Part shown: piece by piece, positions 25,590 to 34,000 of the stretch | Layout: each line of letters begins with the position of its first letter | How positions within the stretch are numbered: the first letter of the stretch is position 1 | Assembly: GCA_024236095.1 (NCBI GenBank) | Contig: JACKLD010000013.1 | Location: forward strand, 278,703-342,702 | Direction of reading: 5' to 3' | Source of the DNA: Pseudomonadaceae bacterium | Lineage (GTDB): Bacteria > Pseudomonadota > Alphaproteobacteria > UBA2136 > UBA6156 | DNA length: 64,000 nucleotides | Program-made: the position numbers and the translations under genes | The notes under the pieces: model-generated | Database searches by the model: none | What the model was told of the DNA's origin: nothing | What the model saw: the letters and a program-made list of their open reading frames with translations, nothing else

Positions 25590-26183
25590 CTATATGGGCC
25601 AGAACTCCCGCAAGGGCAAGTCGCGCAGAACAGTCTGCCCCAACAAGGCCATCAAGAGCCAGCCGGCAATCAGCGGGACGCCGAAGGGAATCGGCCGCCC
25701 CGGCAAGGCAAACGCCACCGGCAGGTAGATGACGCACCCCAGTGCCACGGCAAAGCAGGCCGGGGCCAGTGGCAGCCAGCTGAACAATGCCGCCAGCAGC
25801 ATGAAATCGCCGCCGCCGATGCCGATGCGGGAAGGGGGCAGGCGCAACACGCCCTCGCGTACCAGCAGCAGAACCGCCACCATCATCAGTGCCGGCGTGC
25901 CAAAACCGCTCATCCATGCATAGACCACACCGCCGGAGATTAGTGGCAGGGTGTACAGGTTGGGCAGCAGATAGCAGCAGGCATCCAGCACCAGCAGGCG
26001 TGCCAGCGGAAAGGCCAACAACAAGGCCAACGGGCCATAAGCGGGCCACAGCAACAACGGGATGGCCAAGGCCAGAACCAGCGTGACGCGGTTGATATCC
26101 GGCGCCGGAATGCGGCGATGCCCCGCCAGCGCTTCCGGCGGTAGCGCCCGCACTTCAAGCGGCCAGAGGGGGCTATATGGCAT
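25590..26183 (-). CDS. Prepilin peptidase (A24 family, short form)
   Basis: Inner-membrane aspartic protease that cleaves prepilin leaders. The 197 residues have about six hydrophobic segments, with the two active-site aspartates in LLVLDACCYLLPN and GIGGGDFML (the GxGD motif). It lacks the N-terminal methyltransferase-type cytosolic loop with cysteines, so it resembles the TadV/CpaA or peptidase-only type. It lies on the same strand as the pilus operon about 1 kb further on and is its likely processing enzyme. Confidence 0.85.
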   Translation of the reverse strand: MPYSPLWPLEVRALPPEALAGHRRIPAPDINRVTLVLALAIPLLLWPAYGPLALLLAFPLARLLVLDACCYLLPNLYTLPLISGGVVYAWMSGFGTPALMMVAVLLLVREGVLRLPPSRIGIGGGDFMLLAALFSWLPLAPACFAVALGCVIYLPVAFALPGRPIPFGVPLIAGWLLMALLGQTVLRDLPLREFWPI

Positions 26184-26219
26184 GAGGCAAGTGTACGGGC
26201 GATATCTTCGGCTGGCAAG

Positions 26220-26684
26220 TTAGCGGGCGGAAATCCAATGGCCGCCACGTTCCTCTGTCGGATCACGGTCTTCTTCCGCCAAGCGCATGTGGCGTGCCTG
26301 CCTTGACAACAGATCGCGTACCACACGGAAAAGATGTGTGTTTTCAATCTCGCAAATTTCACCACGCATGAAACGTCGACTGAGCTCAAGTGGTACGTCA
26401 GCCTCAAAGTTGACGAGTGTTGGCAGCGCATCAATGGACTCAAAGTCAATCAAAGCGGCTGTGGTGAAGCGCCCATCGTAACCTTCCGGGAACCTGAGAC
26501 ACCCCTTTCCGCCCAAGTCACGGGCGCGGGCCATGACCTCGTCTCTCCCTTTGCAGGAGAACGTGAGAACGATGTGCCGCCCATCCATCGATGGCTCCAT
26601 GTGTGGCATGATGTAAACCTGATCCTTTCTGGGCGGTTCTGTCGGAATGGCGTTGGCAGGGGCGATGTGTGGTTGGGCGTTCAT
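26220..26684 (-). CDS. Hypothetical protein, 154 aa
   Basis: No family recognised. Soluble, with a mixed alpha/beta appearance (IVLTFSCKGRDEVMARARDL, FTTAALIDFESIDALPTLV). No signal peptide. The ATG at 26684 has GAAAGAGC about 6 bases upstream. It lies between the last pilin-like gene and the prepilin peptidase gene on the same strand, but composition and lack of motifs give no clear link to pilus assembly. Confidence 0.6.
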   Translation of the reverse strand: MNAQPHIAPANAIPTEPPRKDQVYIMPHMEPSMDGRHIVLTFSCKGRDEVMARARDLGGKGCLRFPEGYDGRFTTAALIDFESIDALPTLVNFEADVPLELSRRFMRGEICEIENTHLFRVVRDLLSRQARHMRLAEEDRDPTEERGGHWISAR

Positions 26685-26883
26685 GGTGGAGCTCTTTCTT
26701 CAAAGCTGGTTTGGAAAAGAACCTGCCGGTTCTCGGGGCTTAAAATTTCATGGAAGATGAAGAAGGGGGAAGTATCTGCGCCTTAGCGCAGCAGCAGGCC
26801 CAGCAGGGCGAGGGTAACGGGACGGACGACACGCACGGTCATGTTGTTCAGGCTACGAAGCCTGGCGCGTGCTGTCAAGTACA

Positions 26884-27804
26884 CTAGCGCACAAAGCAGT
26901 TGGCGCCATTGAAGGAATAACAAATCGAGGCGGAAAACGGCGGATCGGCCCGCTCGGAGACATTGCTGTGGTAGTTGAGGCTGCGGCCCCACGGGTCCAT
27001 CGCGTAGGACGACGGCAGGCCCAAATCGGCCATCAGGCGTTGCATGTCGGCGGTATCGCCGCTTTGGTAGGGAGCGCCGCCCTGAATGGTGGTGGCGTAG
27101 TAGACCACCCCGTCGGAGGTATCCATGGTGCTGGCGGGGTAAAAGTTGAACTGGGTATAGTTTTTGCCGTCCTGGTCGGTACACCAGGTGGGGGCTTCGG
27201 TCCCGCCGCACGCGCCTTGGGCTTCTACAAAGGCGCTGGCTTCGGCGGCCTCCAGTTTATCGACAATCAATTGTGCGCGGGCCACGTATTCGTCTTTGCG
27301 CTTCAACTCGATATCGCGGGTAGAGACCTTGATGCCGACATCGTCGCCCATAGGGGCCCATTCGGCATAGTCGGTCTCGCTGTACAGGTCGGCCGAGGAT
27401 TTGACCCCGTCTTTCCCGCCGCTGAAAATCACCGCGTAATGCACATTGACCATGGTGCCTTCAAGGCTGACGTTGCTGCTGAAATGCTGGTAGTACCAGG
27501 GGTTGCCCCAAGGGTCCTTCTTCAGCGAAGGGTCGGCCACCAGTGCGTTCTGGAACAGCTCGTCAAGGCTGTCGGGCATGCGGTTGATGCCGATTTGCTG
27601 GTAGTAGCGCAAGGTGGCGTCGCGCAGCAATTCGGCCCCCATTTCGGCGGCCTCCACTTTGCTGCGGTCAAGCCGCGACATCAGCGTGTAGCCGCCGGCA
27701 GCGGTAAGAATGGCCGCCACAATCAGTGCAATCCGCGCATCCATGCCGAACATCGCCCCCCGTTGGGCACGGCTGCGGCGGAGCGGGCTGGTCAGCTGGA
27801 ACAT
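26884..27804 (-). CDS. Pseudopilin/prepilin-like protein, 306 aa
   Basis: N-terminal basic leader ending RG followed by a hydrophobic helix (IALIVAAILTAAGGYTL), consistent with a type IV prepilin-like signal. The body contains KKDPWGNPWYYQ and MDPWGRSLNY, which recall the DPWGNPY motif of type II secretion pseudopilins. The canonical Glu5 is not obvious, so cleavage by the nearby peptidase is likely but not certain. It is the last gene of the pilus run. A 199-base gap with only a tiny hydrophobic frame follows. Confidence 0.7.
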   Translation of the reverse strand: MFQLTSPLRRSRAQRGAMFGMDARIALIVAAILTAAGGYTLMSRLDRSKVEAAEMGAELLRDATLRYYQQIGINRMPDSLDELFQNALVADPSLKKDPWGNPWYYQHFSSNVSLEGTMVNVHYAVIFSGGKDGVKSSADLYSETDYAEWAPMGDDVGIKVSTRDIELKRKDEYVARAQLIVDKLEAAEASAFVEAQGACGGTEAPTWCTDQDGKNYTQFNFYPASTMDTSDGVVYYATTIQGGAPYQSGDTADMQRLMADLGLPSSYAMDPWGRSLNYHSNVSERADPPFSASICYSFNGANCFVR

Positions 27805-27820
27805 GCGACGCTTGTTATTG

Positions 27821-28546
27821 TCATTCGTCTTGCAGGCTTAATTTTATGGATTGAGTGTAATTCCATGGGGTGACGAACTCAAGGCGCGCCTCGCCGTCGT
27901 TGATGTAAGTGTAGTCAAACTTGCCGCCCCAGGCGTCTACGTAAGGGAACCGCTGGGCCAATTCGTCAAACTCGCCGCTGTCGGGGAAACGCATGTGGGC
28001 GGCATAGAAAGCGTACACTTGTTCGGCCATGCCTTCCATCGCCTTGTTGCTGGTCTGTACTTGGCGGGCACGCACCGCACCGGTATCCAGCAGCGCCACG
28101 CTGGATGAACTGGCCAGCGCCGCCAAGCCACGGTCGTCGCTGTTGTACACTTTGGCGCGCAGCAGGGTATCGTCGCTGGCGGCCACCGCCACGCGTTGGT
28201 CGCGCTTGCCGAAGGTTTCGTTGTTCTCCTGCCGTCCGACTACCAGAAAGTCCTGCCCGCCGGAGGTCTTGCCACTGCTGCGGGAGGCGTATTGGCGGGC
28301 GCGTTCCAGACTGTAGTCTTCGCTGTAGGTGCCACGGGTCTCGGTGAGGGTGGCAAAGGCCAGCGCACCGGCAATGTCTTCGGCTTGCGCCTGCGCGCGG
28401 GCGGCCTTGCGCGCCTGTACCTCGGCCAGTTCTTGCATGGCCCATTTCTGGCTCATCACCGAAAACACGCTCATGCCCAGAATCAGGCCGAACATGAAGG
28501 GCGACAGATAGCCCCGCTGGGCGGCCTTGCGCCGCCTAGTACGCAT
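27821..28546 (-). CDS. Prepilin-like protein, 241 aa
   Basis: Leader RTRRRKAAQRG followed by a hydrophobic helix (FMFGLILGMSVFSVM), a prepilin-like N-terminus with cleavage expected after Gly. The rest has a helical part, a Ser-rich middle and a C-terminal beta-like section (YTYINDGEARLEFVTPWN). The start at 28546 overlaps the previous gene by 11 bases (ATGCGTACTAG), a sign of coupling. It may be the major pilin or a minor one; pilin sequences are too diverse to say. Confidence 0.65.
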   Translation of the reverse strand: MRTRRRKAAQRGYLSPFMFGLILGMSVFSVMSQKWAMQELAEVQARKAARAQAQAEDIAGALAFATLTETRGTYSEDYSLERARQYASRSSGKTSGGQDFLVVGRQENNETFGKRDQRVAVAASDDTLLRAKVYNSDDRGLAALASSSSVALLDTGAVRARQVQTSNKAMEGMAEQVYAFYAAHMRFPDSGEFDELAQRFPYVDAWGGKFDYTYINDGEARLEFVTPWNYTQSIKLSLQDE

Positions 28547-29366
28547 AGCGGATGACCAGCTCATGGCGCTGTCCGTTGAAATCCAGCAGCACCTTGCGGT
28601 GCTGGATGTCCACCACCGTGGCCGGCAGGTTGAAACGGCGTTGCAACGCGCGGGGGTTGCCTGCCATGTTGGCCACAAGGGCTTTCACCACTTCATCGTA
28701 AGCCACCTTGTAGGGAGCGGTGCCTTCCGCGCGCCCGTCATCACCGCCACTGGCGGGCACGTTGGCAGCCAGGGCGATCAGTAGGTCATGTTGCGAGGGC
28801 CCCGCATACACAGGCACCAGAAAACTCTCTCCCACGTGGTAGCGGCGCCCGTCGATGACCGCGTACTTCACCGGCGAAGTCACCACCGCCTGCAATGTCA
28901 GGCGGCGGATGACGTGGTCGAGGCTGTAACGCCCCTGTTGCAGTACAAAGTCATTCACCTTGTGTTGGATGATGCGTTGCAGCGACTCCTTGAAGGCGCT
29001 GGTATCCACACGGGTGGCGCTAACCGCAGGCAGGCTGGTGTTGTCGAGCTTGATGGCCGGCAGCTTGGCGCGCTGGGCCGGTGTGGCCGTCCCTGCCTCC
29101 TCGTCGGCGGCGGTGGGGATGGCCAGCGGGTTGACGGTTTCATCGTCCAGCAAATCAGCCAGCGTGGGTGGTGCAAACGGCTCTCCGCCTTCCGCCGTCA
29201 CGCTCTGGTTGCGGTCGGCCAAGGCATCGGCTTTGGAGAACTCGAAGTCCGGCTGACCGGTAAAGGTGCGCGGCCAAATGTCATTTGCCGCCCGCGTCTG
29301 CGCCGTGGCCACGCTGCCGGACACTGCCAGCAGCAGGGCGGTGGCGAAGGCGAGGCGGTGGGTCAT
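28536..29366 (-). CDS. Secreted pilus/T2SS accessory protein (PilP/GspB-like C-terminus)
   Basis: Signal peptide (MTHRLAFATALLLAVSGSVATA), then about 100 low-complexity residues, then a helical segment and a C-terminal domain. That domain reads KYAVIDGRRYHVGESFLVPV and later VVDIQHRKVLLDFNGQRHELVI, the pattern of GspB/GspC/PilP-like periplasmic domains that contact the secretin. Start at 29366. Assignment to this class is by local pattern only. No secretin gene is in the window. Confidence 0.55.
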   Translation of the reverse strand: MTHRLAFATALLLAVSGSVATAQTRAANDIWPRTFTGQPDFEFSKADALADRNQSVTAEGGEPFAPPTLADLLDDETVNPLAIPTAADEEAGTATPAQRAKLPAIKLDNTSLPAVSATRVDTSAFKESLQRIIQHKVNDFVLQQGRYSLDHVIRRLTLQAVVTSPVKYAVIDGRRYHVGESFLVPVYAGPSQHDLLIALAANVPASGGDDGRAEGTAPYKVAYDEVVKALVANMAGNPRALQRRFNLPATVVDIQHRKVLLDFNGQRHELVIRYAY

Positions 29367-29381
29367 GCGGTGGCGTTCCTA

Positions 29382-29882
29382 TCAGTAAAAGGTTTGCGGG
29401 TCATACACGTACAGGTAGCCTTCCACCTGGACCATTTTCTTGTCGGGCGGAGTGTTTTTGGGCGGCAAACCGCAGCCGTAGCAATATTTATAGGGTGCAT
29501 ACCCCGCCGAAGTGACCAATTTGCGCACCAGCGACTCGCTTTCGGCATAGGTGGCCGGGCCGCTGATGCGGAAGGTGTGGCGTATCAAAGCGCGGTTGCC
29601 GCCATACACGCGGGGCTGGCCGATAAACCGCAACTCCAAACCCGGAGAACCGATCTTCAGTGCGCGCTCGATGTTGAATTTCTGGTCGTCGCCCGCCGCC
29701 ATGCTGATGGCGCGGATGACCTTGATACGCTGTTGCAGGTTTTTGCCTTCATCGCGGCGGGTTTCGGCTTCCTCCAATCCGGCAAGGCGTACTTGGTACA
29801 AATCGCTGTTGGAGGAGTGGCTGTACAATCCCCACACCATGGTCAACAACAAAATGGCGGAACCGAGCATAAAACGCACCAT
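29382..29882 (-). CDS. Membrane-anchored pilus accessory protein, 166 aa
   Basis: One N-terminal membrane helix (MLGSAILLLTMVWGLY), then a periplasmic part with heptad-like helix and a small beta-rich domain containing a CYGC pair. Size and layout resemble PilO/GspM-type assembly proteins, but there is no sequence motif to prove it. It lies in the run one base before the 408-aa gene ends and 15 bases before the next gene. Confidence 0.55.
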   Translation of the reverse strand: MVRFMLGSAILLLTMVWGLYSHSSNSDLYQVRLAGLEEAETRRDEGKNLQQRIKVIRAISMAAGDDQKFNIERALKIGSPGLELRFIGQPRVYGGNRALIRHTFRISGPATYAESESLVRKLVTSAGYAPYKYCYGCGLPPKNTPPDKKMVQVEGYLYVYDPQTFY

Positions 29883-31109
29883 CTACTTGCCCTCCCCTTC
29901 CGCCGCCAGCGGGCGTTTGAGTTGGCCGTAGGCTTTCCATGCCGGGTTCAATGGAATCAATCCTTCCAGCTTGAATCCGTTGCCCGGCTGCTTGCGGATG
30001 GCCTCCAGCATGGCGCTGTTGAGCAGGATATCCTTGGCAATGGGCTCTTCCTGCAGCCAACCTTCGTAGGCGCCTTTCACCGCCTCAAATGTCACGATAT
30101 AGCTTTTCGGCGGCTCTTGAGGCTCGGGATTGGCAACCTCGAAACTTTCCAGCTTCATCTGCGCCTGTTCCACCGTGCGGGCAGCGTCCTTCACCGCCAG
30201 ATAGAACAGGTCGCGTTTCTGCATCATCTTTTCCTGCTCGGTCACGGCGCGGGCCATTTCGGCAAAGCGCCCCTCGCGGGGTATTTGTTGCTCTACCGCA
30301 CGGAGTTTGTCGTTTACCTCTTCAATCGCATTGTTTTGCATGTGCAACATAAACCACGTGCCGGTGGCCACCAGCAGAGACAACGCCAGCAGGTGCGTAC
30401 CGTACTTCTCCTGCACGGTGGGCTTGTTGAGCCATGCCGATTCATCTACCGGAAGGTCGCGCAGGCTATGGCGGGCAATGCGCTCGCTGGGGGGCAGCAG
30501 GTCGGTATCCCAGTTAGTGTAAAGGGCGGCCTTGGTTGTGCGCGGGTAGCCTTTCAACACCTGCTCCACATCGCGTACCCAGCCGGTGGTGGTGGTGGGC
30601 AGCACGTAGTTGTCATTCACGTCCCAGTGGAACAGCACGTCGGCGGCGATGACGATGTTCACTGTGTTGGGCTGGGCGGGCGCCATGCGGCAGAAATCCA
30701 GCAGACCCATGCCCGCCATGTCTTGTTGGGCGGCGGCAAGGTTGCCCTCGGCTCCCTCCGCTTCACCGGTGTCGTCGGCGGTGAGGAACAGATAGGGGTT
30801 GACCGGCTTACCCTCCAGCGTGCGCGGCGCGAAGAAAACAAGGCCCAACCCACGCTTCAGGTTGTCGTCGGCAAGGTCTTGCCAGCGGTCGGCAAATACG
30901 GGGGTGGTTTCTCCCGCCAGCAGAAGTTCGCTGCGGTTGAGGCCCACCACGCACAGATGGCGGAAAGTATCGCCCAAGGTCGGCAACCGTCCGGCGTGCA
31001 GCAACATGGTCAGCGCGGTGCCTGCCTTGGCCAGCCACGGGCCCATCTTCTCGCCGAAGGCCTTGGCCTTCTCGGCGAGTTCGGGGGGAAGGAGCGGTTT
31101 CTGCACCAT
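29883..31109 (-). CDS. Inner-membrane pilus assembly protein, 408 aa (PilN/GspL-like layout)
   Basis: A cytoplasmic domain of about 240 residues, one membrane helix (THLLALSLLVATGTWFMLHM), then a coiled coil and a periplasmic domain. This is the layout of GspL or PilO/PilN-type proteins linking the ATPase to the periplasmic parts, although the actin-like motifs of GspL are not apparent. It starts four bases after the GspF-like gene ends. The ATG at 31109 is the only good start. Confidence 0.6.
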   Translation of the reverse strand: MVQKPLLPPELAEKAKAFGEKMGPWLAKAGTALTMLLHAGRLPTLGDTFRHLCVVGLNRSELLLAGETTPVFADRWQDLADDNLKRGLGLVFFAPRTLEGKPVNPYLFLTADDTGEAEGAEGNLAAAQQDMAGMGLLDFCRMAPAQPNTVNIVIAADVLFHWDVNDNYVLPTTTTGWVRDVEQVLKGYPRTTKAALYTNWDTDLLPPSERIARHSLRDLPVDESAWLNKPTVQEKYGTHLLALSLLVATGTWFMLHMQNNAIEEVNDKLRAVEQQIPREGRFAEMARAVTEQEKMMQKRDLFYLAVKDAARTVEQAQMKLESFEVANPEPQEPPKSYIVTFEAVKGAYEGWLQEEPIAKDILLNSAMLEAIRKQPGNGFKLEGLIPLNPAWKAYGQLKRPLAAEGEGK

Positions 31110-31113
31110 GGGG

Positions 31114-32211
31114 CTACGCCTGCGACATCACGATTGACAACATGTCGAGCATCATCACCGCACCGCCCAAAATCCACAAGGTGGCACTGAAGATTGCAAC
31201 GAACTGCTTGTGGGTATCCGACAACATGCGGTCCAAAATGCCGTGGGCGTGTTGCAGCCCCTCAATCAGCACGTCGTTGGTATTGCCGCTGGTGGGGGCA
31301 TAGTTTTCCGAGACGGAGACGGGGGTGACCACCAACTCGGGGAAACCCGCGCGGCGCATGGCCTCGGACAGTTTGCCGCCGGTGGTGATGACGTGGTTGA
31401 ACTGGTCGATACGGCGGCGGATCACCACGTTGGTGGAGAGGGTTTCCATAATGGGAATCAACTGCTTGGGACGCACACCGCTGGCCAGCAGGTAGGGGAA
31501 GTACAGCAGCATCTGCGTGTAGGTGCGGTAGGCAAGGAACTTGCCGTAACCCGGAACCTGCAATTGCAGTGCGTGCAATACGGTGCGTCCCTGCGGGTTG
31601 GAGACGAGGCTGGCAAACACGGTGATGGCGATCAACACCAGCGCCACAAAGACGTACCAGAAATCGGCGGCAAAGGCGGTCACGTTCATGATGCCTTCGG
31701 GAATCATCCCCAGCGGCTTGCCTTGCGCTTCGCGCAGCTTGGCCATTACCGGCAGGGTGTTCAGCCCGGTGTTGAACACGCTGACGAGGCTAAGCACCAA
31801 CATCAGCAACGGGGTCAGCATTTCCGCCGCGCCGGCACGGGCGCTGAGGATTTTCTTTTCCTCCAAAATACGCAACACCTCAAAACTTTTCTGCATGTTG
31901 TTGCTGGCCTCGCCGGCCAGAATGGCGGCACGGTGGATATCGGAAAACATCCGCCGTTCGGCCAGCATGGCCTGGCTGAGGCTACGGCCCTGGGCTACGC
32001 GCTGGCCAAGCCCCATCAGCGCGTTGGAGATGTCATCACGCCCTTCGGCCTTGAAGGCTTTGGCCACCGCCTTTAGCGAATCCGCCGTGGGCTGGCCGGT
32101 CTTCATCATCATCGCCATGTAAAAGAAGAACCGCTCACGCTCGCGGTTGCTCATCGCCACGCCGGACGACGTACCCGTGCCGGCGTCAGTGAAGGACTTC
32201 AAGATCTGCAC
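31114..32211 (-). CDS. Type II secretion/type IV pilus inner-membrane platform protein (GspF/PilC/PilR type)
   Basis: The platform protein that couples the ATPase to pilin assembly. The 365 residues show the two-fold GspF pattern: helical domain (FFFYMAMMMKTGQPTADSLK), membrane helices near 125-145 and 185-205, a second helical domain (YFPYLLASGVRPKQLIPIME) and a C-terminal membrane helix. I chose the GTG at 32211 for its strong ribosome site (GGAGAGG, 7 bases spacing), overlapping the ATPase gene by 26 bases. ATGs at 32232 and 32154 are alternatives without such a site. Confidence 0.85.
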   Translation of the reverse strand: MQILKSFTDAGTGTSSGVAMSNRERERFFFYMAMMMKTGQPTADSLKAVAKAFKAEGRDDISNALMGLGQRVAQGRSLSQAMLAERRMFSDIHRAAILAGEASNNMQKSFEVLRILEEKKILSARAGAAEMLTPLLMLVLSLVSVFNTGLNTLPVMAKLREAQGKPLGMIPEGIMNVTAFAADFWYVFVALVLIAITVFASLVSNPQGRTVLHALQLQVPGYGKFLAYRTYTQMLLYFPYLLASGVRPKQLIPIMETLSTNVVIRRRIDQFNHVITTGGKLSEAMRRAGFPELVVTPVSVSENYAPTSGNTNDVLIEGLQHAHGILDRMLSDTHKQFVAIFSATLWILGGAVMMLDMLSIVMSQA

Positions 32212-33976
32212 TGAAGAACCTCTCCAATTCATCCATCGATGTCACGCCGTTTTTCACATGCCTCAAGCCCTGGCTCAGCATGTCGCGCATACCTGCATCG
32301 GCAGCCTGCCCGCGCACCACGTCCAGCCAGTCGGGGCGCAGGCGGTTGCTTGCCCAGACGTTTTTGGTGACATCGCGGCGCCACAACTCCAGCACCTCTT
32401 CCATACCGATACGCTCGTGGTAGCCGCGGTAATGGCACACTTCGCACCCGTTGCGGTTGGGCTGGTAGATGGCGTCGCCGCGCTTGAAGTCCAGCGGACG
32501 GATACGGTTGAGCGTGTCGGCCAGCTGTTGGTCGATTTCCATGGGAATGCGGCACTTCTTGCACAGGCGCCGCACCAGCCGCTGGGCAATGATGCCGCGC
32601 ACGTTGCCGAAAATCAGCTCCGGCGGCACGCCGCGTTGCAGCAGGCGGTCCATGGTCATGAAGGCATCGTTGGCGTGCATGGTGGTAATCACCAGATGCC
32701 CGAGGTTCCCGGCGTCGATAACACGGCGGGTGTCTTCGGGGCTGCGCACCTCACCGATGAACATCACGTCGGGGTCGAGCCCCAGCGCGGCGTACATGAA
32801 GCTTTCCAGATTGACGCCTGCCGCAAGGTCTTCTTCGGTCTGAATGACGTTGGGCATGCGTTCTTCAATCTGCTTTTCAAAGCTGATGACGTTTTGGCCC
32901 GGACGCTGGCCACGACGGATCATCAGGCGCGACGCGGTCGATTTCCCGCTCCCTGTCGGCCCGGCAAAGATGATAACACCCTCTTCAAAGCGCATCAGGT
33001 GGTCAATCTTGTCGATGGTATCATCCGAATAACCGAAGGTGTCCAACGTCCCCTCAAACGGGCGCAAAAAGCGCATGGCGATTTTTGCGGTGTTTTCCAG
33101 CGTGATAGGCTGGGTGGTGTAGCGGATGTCGACACTCTGGCGGTTGGTCAGTTCAAAGGTCATTCGGCCATACAGCGGCTTCTTGAAGTTTTCGGCGCTT
33201 ACTCCCGCCATGTGGCGCAGGCGGCCCACCACGCGGTCGTACACTTCAATCGGCAGACTCACAAGCTCTTCCAACTCGTTGTCAATCCGCGCCATCACCG
33301 TGGGCTTGCGGTTGAGAATCTCGATGTGCAGGTCGGACGCGCGGTTTTTGTAGGCGGTGCGGATGATTTCATCCACCAGACTGATGACGGCATCGTCATT
33401 CCCCGCATTGATTTGGGCGTAGGCGTTTTCCACCAGAAACTTGAGACTATGCCCTTCACGCTTGTTCATCCGCTCGATGGCGCTTTCCACCGATTTGGCG
33501 CTGGCCCACACAAACACATGGTTGTTTTTGCGGTTGCGCAGCAGAATTTCGGAATGCAGGCGCTTGTTGGGCAAATCGGCTGCCGCCCAGATAACCTGCC
33601 CGCGCCCCAACTCGATGGGGCAGGCAGTGTAGAACTGCATGAATTCGCGGTCGACGCCTTCCACCTGATGGGGGGTCAGGCGCGCCATTTCGTCATCGTT
33701 CTTCACCGGAAAATCATACGCCACCGCCTTGTAGCGGGCCTGCTGGTTGCTGGAAAGCTTGCCCGCCTTGCCCAGCGCCTCGATGAGCGCCTCAGGGTCC
33801 TTCTGCACGGTCACCGGCAGGTTGTGCAGATCCGTCACGCTGATCACGTGGTCGGCAATCATGATGTCGACAATATCCATGCGCGCGGGCGTATCCTTGC
33901 TTTCTCGCCAGAATACAGGAGGTTTGTGCATCTCCCCAGTGTTGGCGGGAGGTTTTCGGGTGGGGGTGTGGTGCAT
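32186..33976 (-). CDS. Type II secretion/type IV pilus assembly ATPase (GspE/PilB/PilQ type)
   Basis: Hexameric ATPase powering pilin extrusion. The 596 residues contain the N2 domain, Walker A GPTGSGKST at 339-347, Walker B in LDPDVMFIGEVRS (usually GEIRD), a His box (ITTMHANDAF) and the zinc-binding pairs CKKC and CEVC near the C-terminus. The first 35 residues are variable and ATGs at 33976, 33931 and 33880 are all possible; no ribosome site decides. It is the first gene of the pilus run, 24 bases after der. Confidence 0.93.
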   Translation of the reverse strand: MHHTPTRKPPANTGEMHKPPVFWRESKDTPARMDIVDIMIADHVISVTDLHNLPVTVQKDPEALIEALGKAGKLSSNQQARYKAVAYDFPVKNDDEMARLTPHQVEGVDREFMQFYTACPIELGRGQVIWAAADLPNKRLHSEILLRNRKNNHVFVWASAKSVESAIERMNKREGHSLKFLVENAYAQINAGNDDAVISLVDEIIRTAYKNRASDLHIEILNRKPTVMARIDNELEELVSLPIEVYDRVVGRLRHMAGVSAENFKKPLYGRMTFELTNRQSVDIRYTTQPITLENTAKIAMRFLRPFEGTLDTFGYSDDTIDKIDHLMRFEEGVIIFAGPTGSGKSTASRLMIRRGQRPGQNVISFEKQIEERMPNVIQTEEDLAAGVNLESFMYAALGLDPDVMFIGEVRSPEDTRRVIDAGNLGHLVITTMHANDAFMTMDRLLQRGVPPELIFGNVRGIIAQRLVRRLCKKCRIPMEIDQQLADTLNRIRPLDFKRGDAIYQPNRNGCEVCHYRGYHERIGMEEVLELWRRDVTKNVWASNRLRPDWLDVVRGQAADAGMRDMLSQGLRHVKNGVTSMDELERFFSADLEVLH

Positions 33977-34000
33977 GCGTCATGCGCCGGTGCGAAGTGT

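Noticed and set aside
26783..26842. Reverse-strand 19-codon hydrophobic frame (MTVRVVRPVTLALLGLLLR)
   Set aside because: No ribosome site and no promoter; too short to support. It may be chance.
28788..31190. 800-codon forward frame across the pilus operon
   Set aside because: Antisense shadow of four overlapping reverse genes; no start signal and biased His/Gln/Arg composition.
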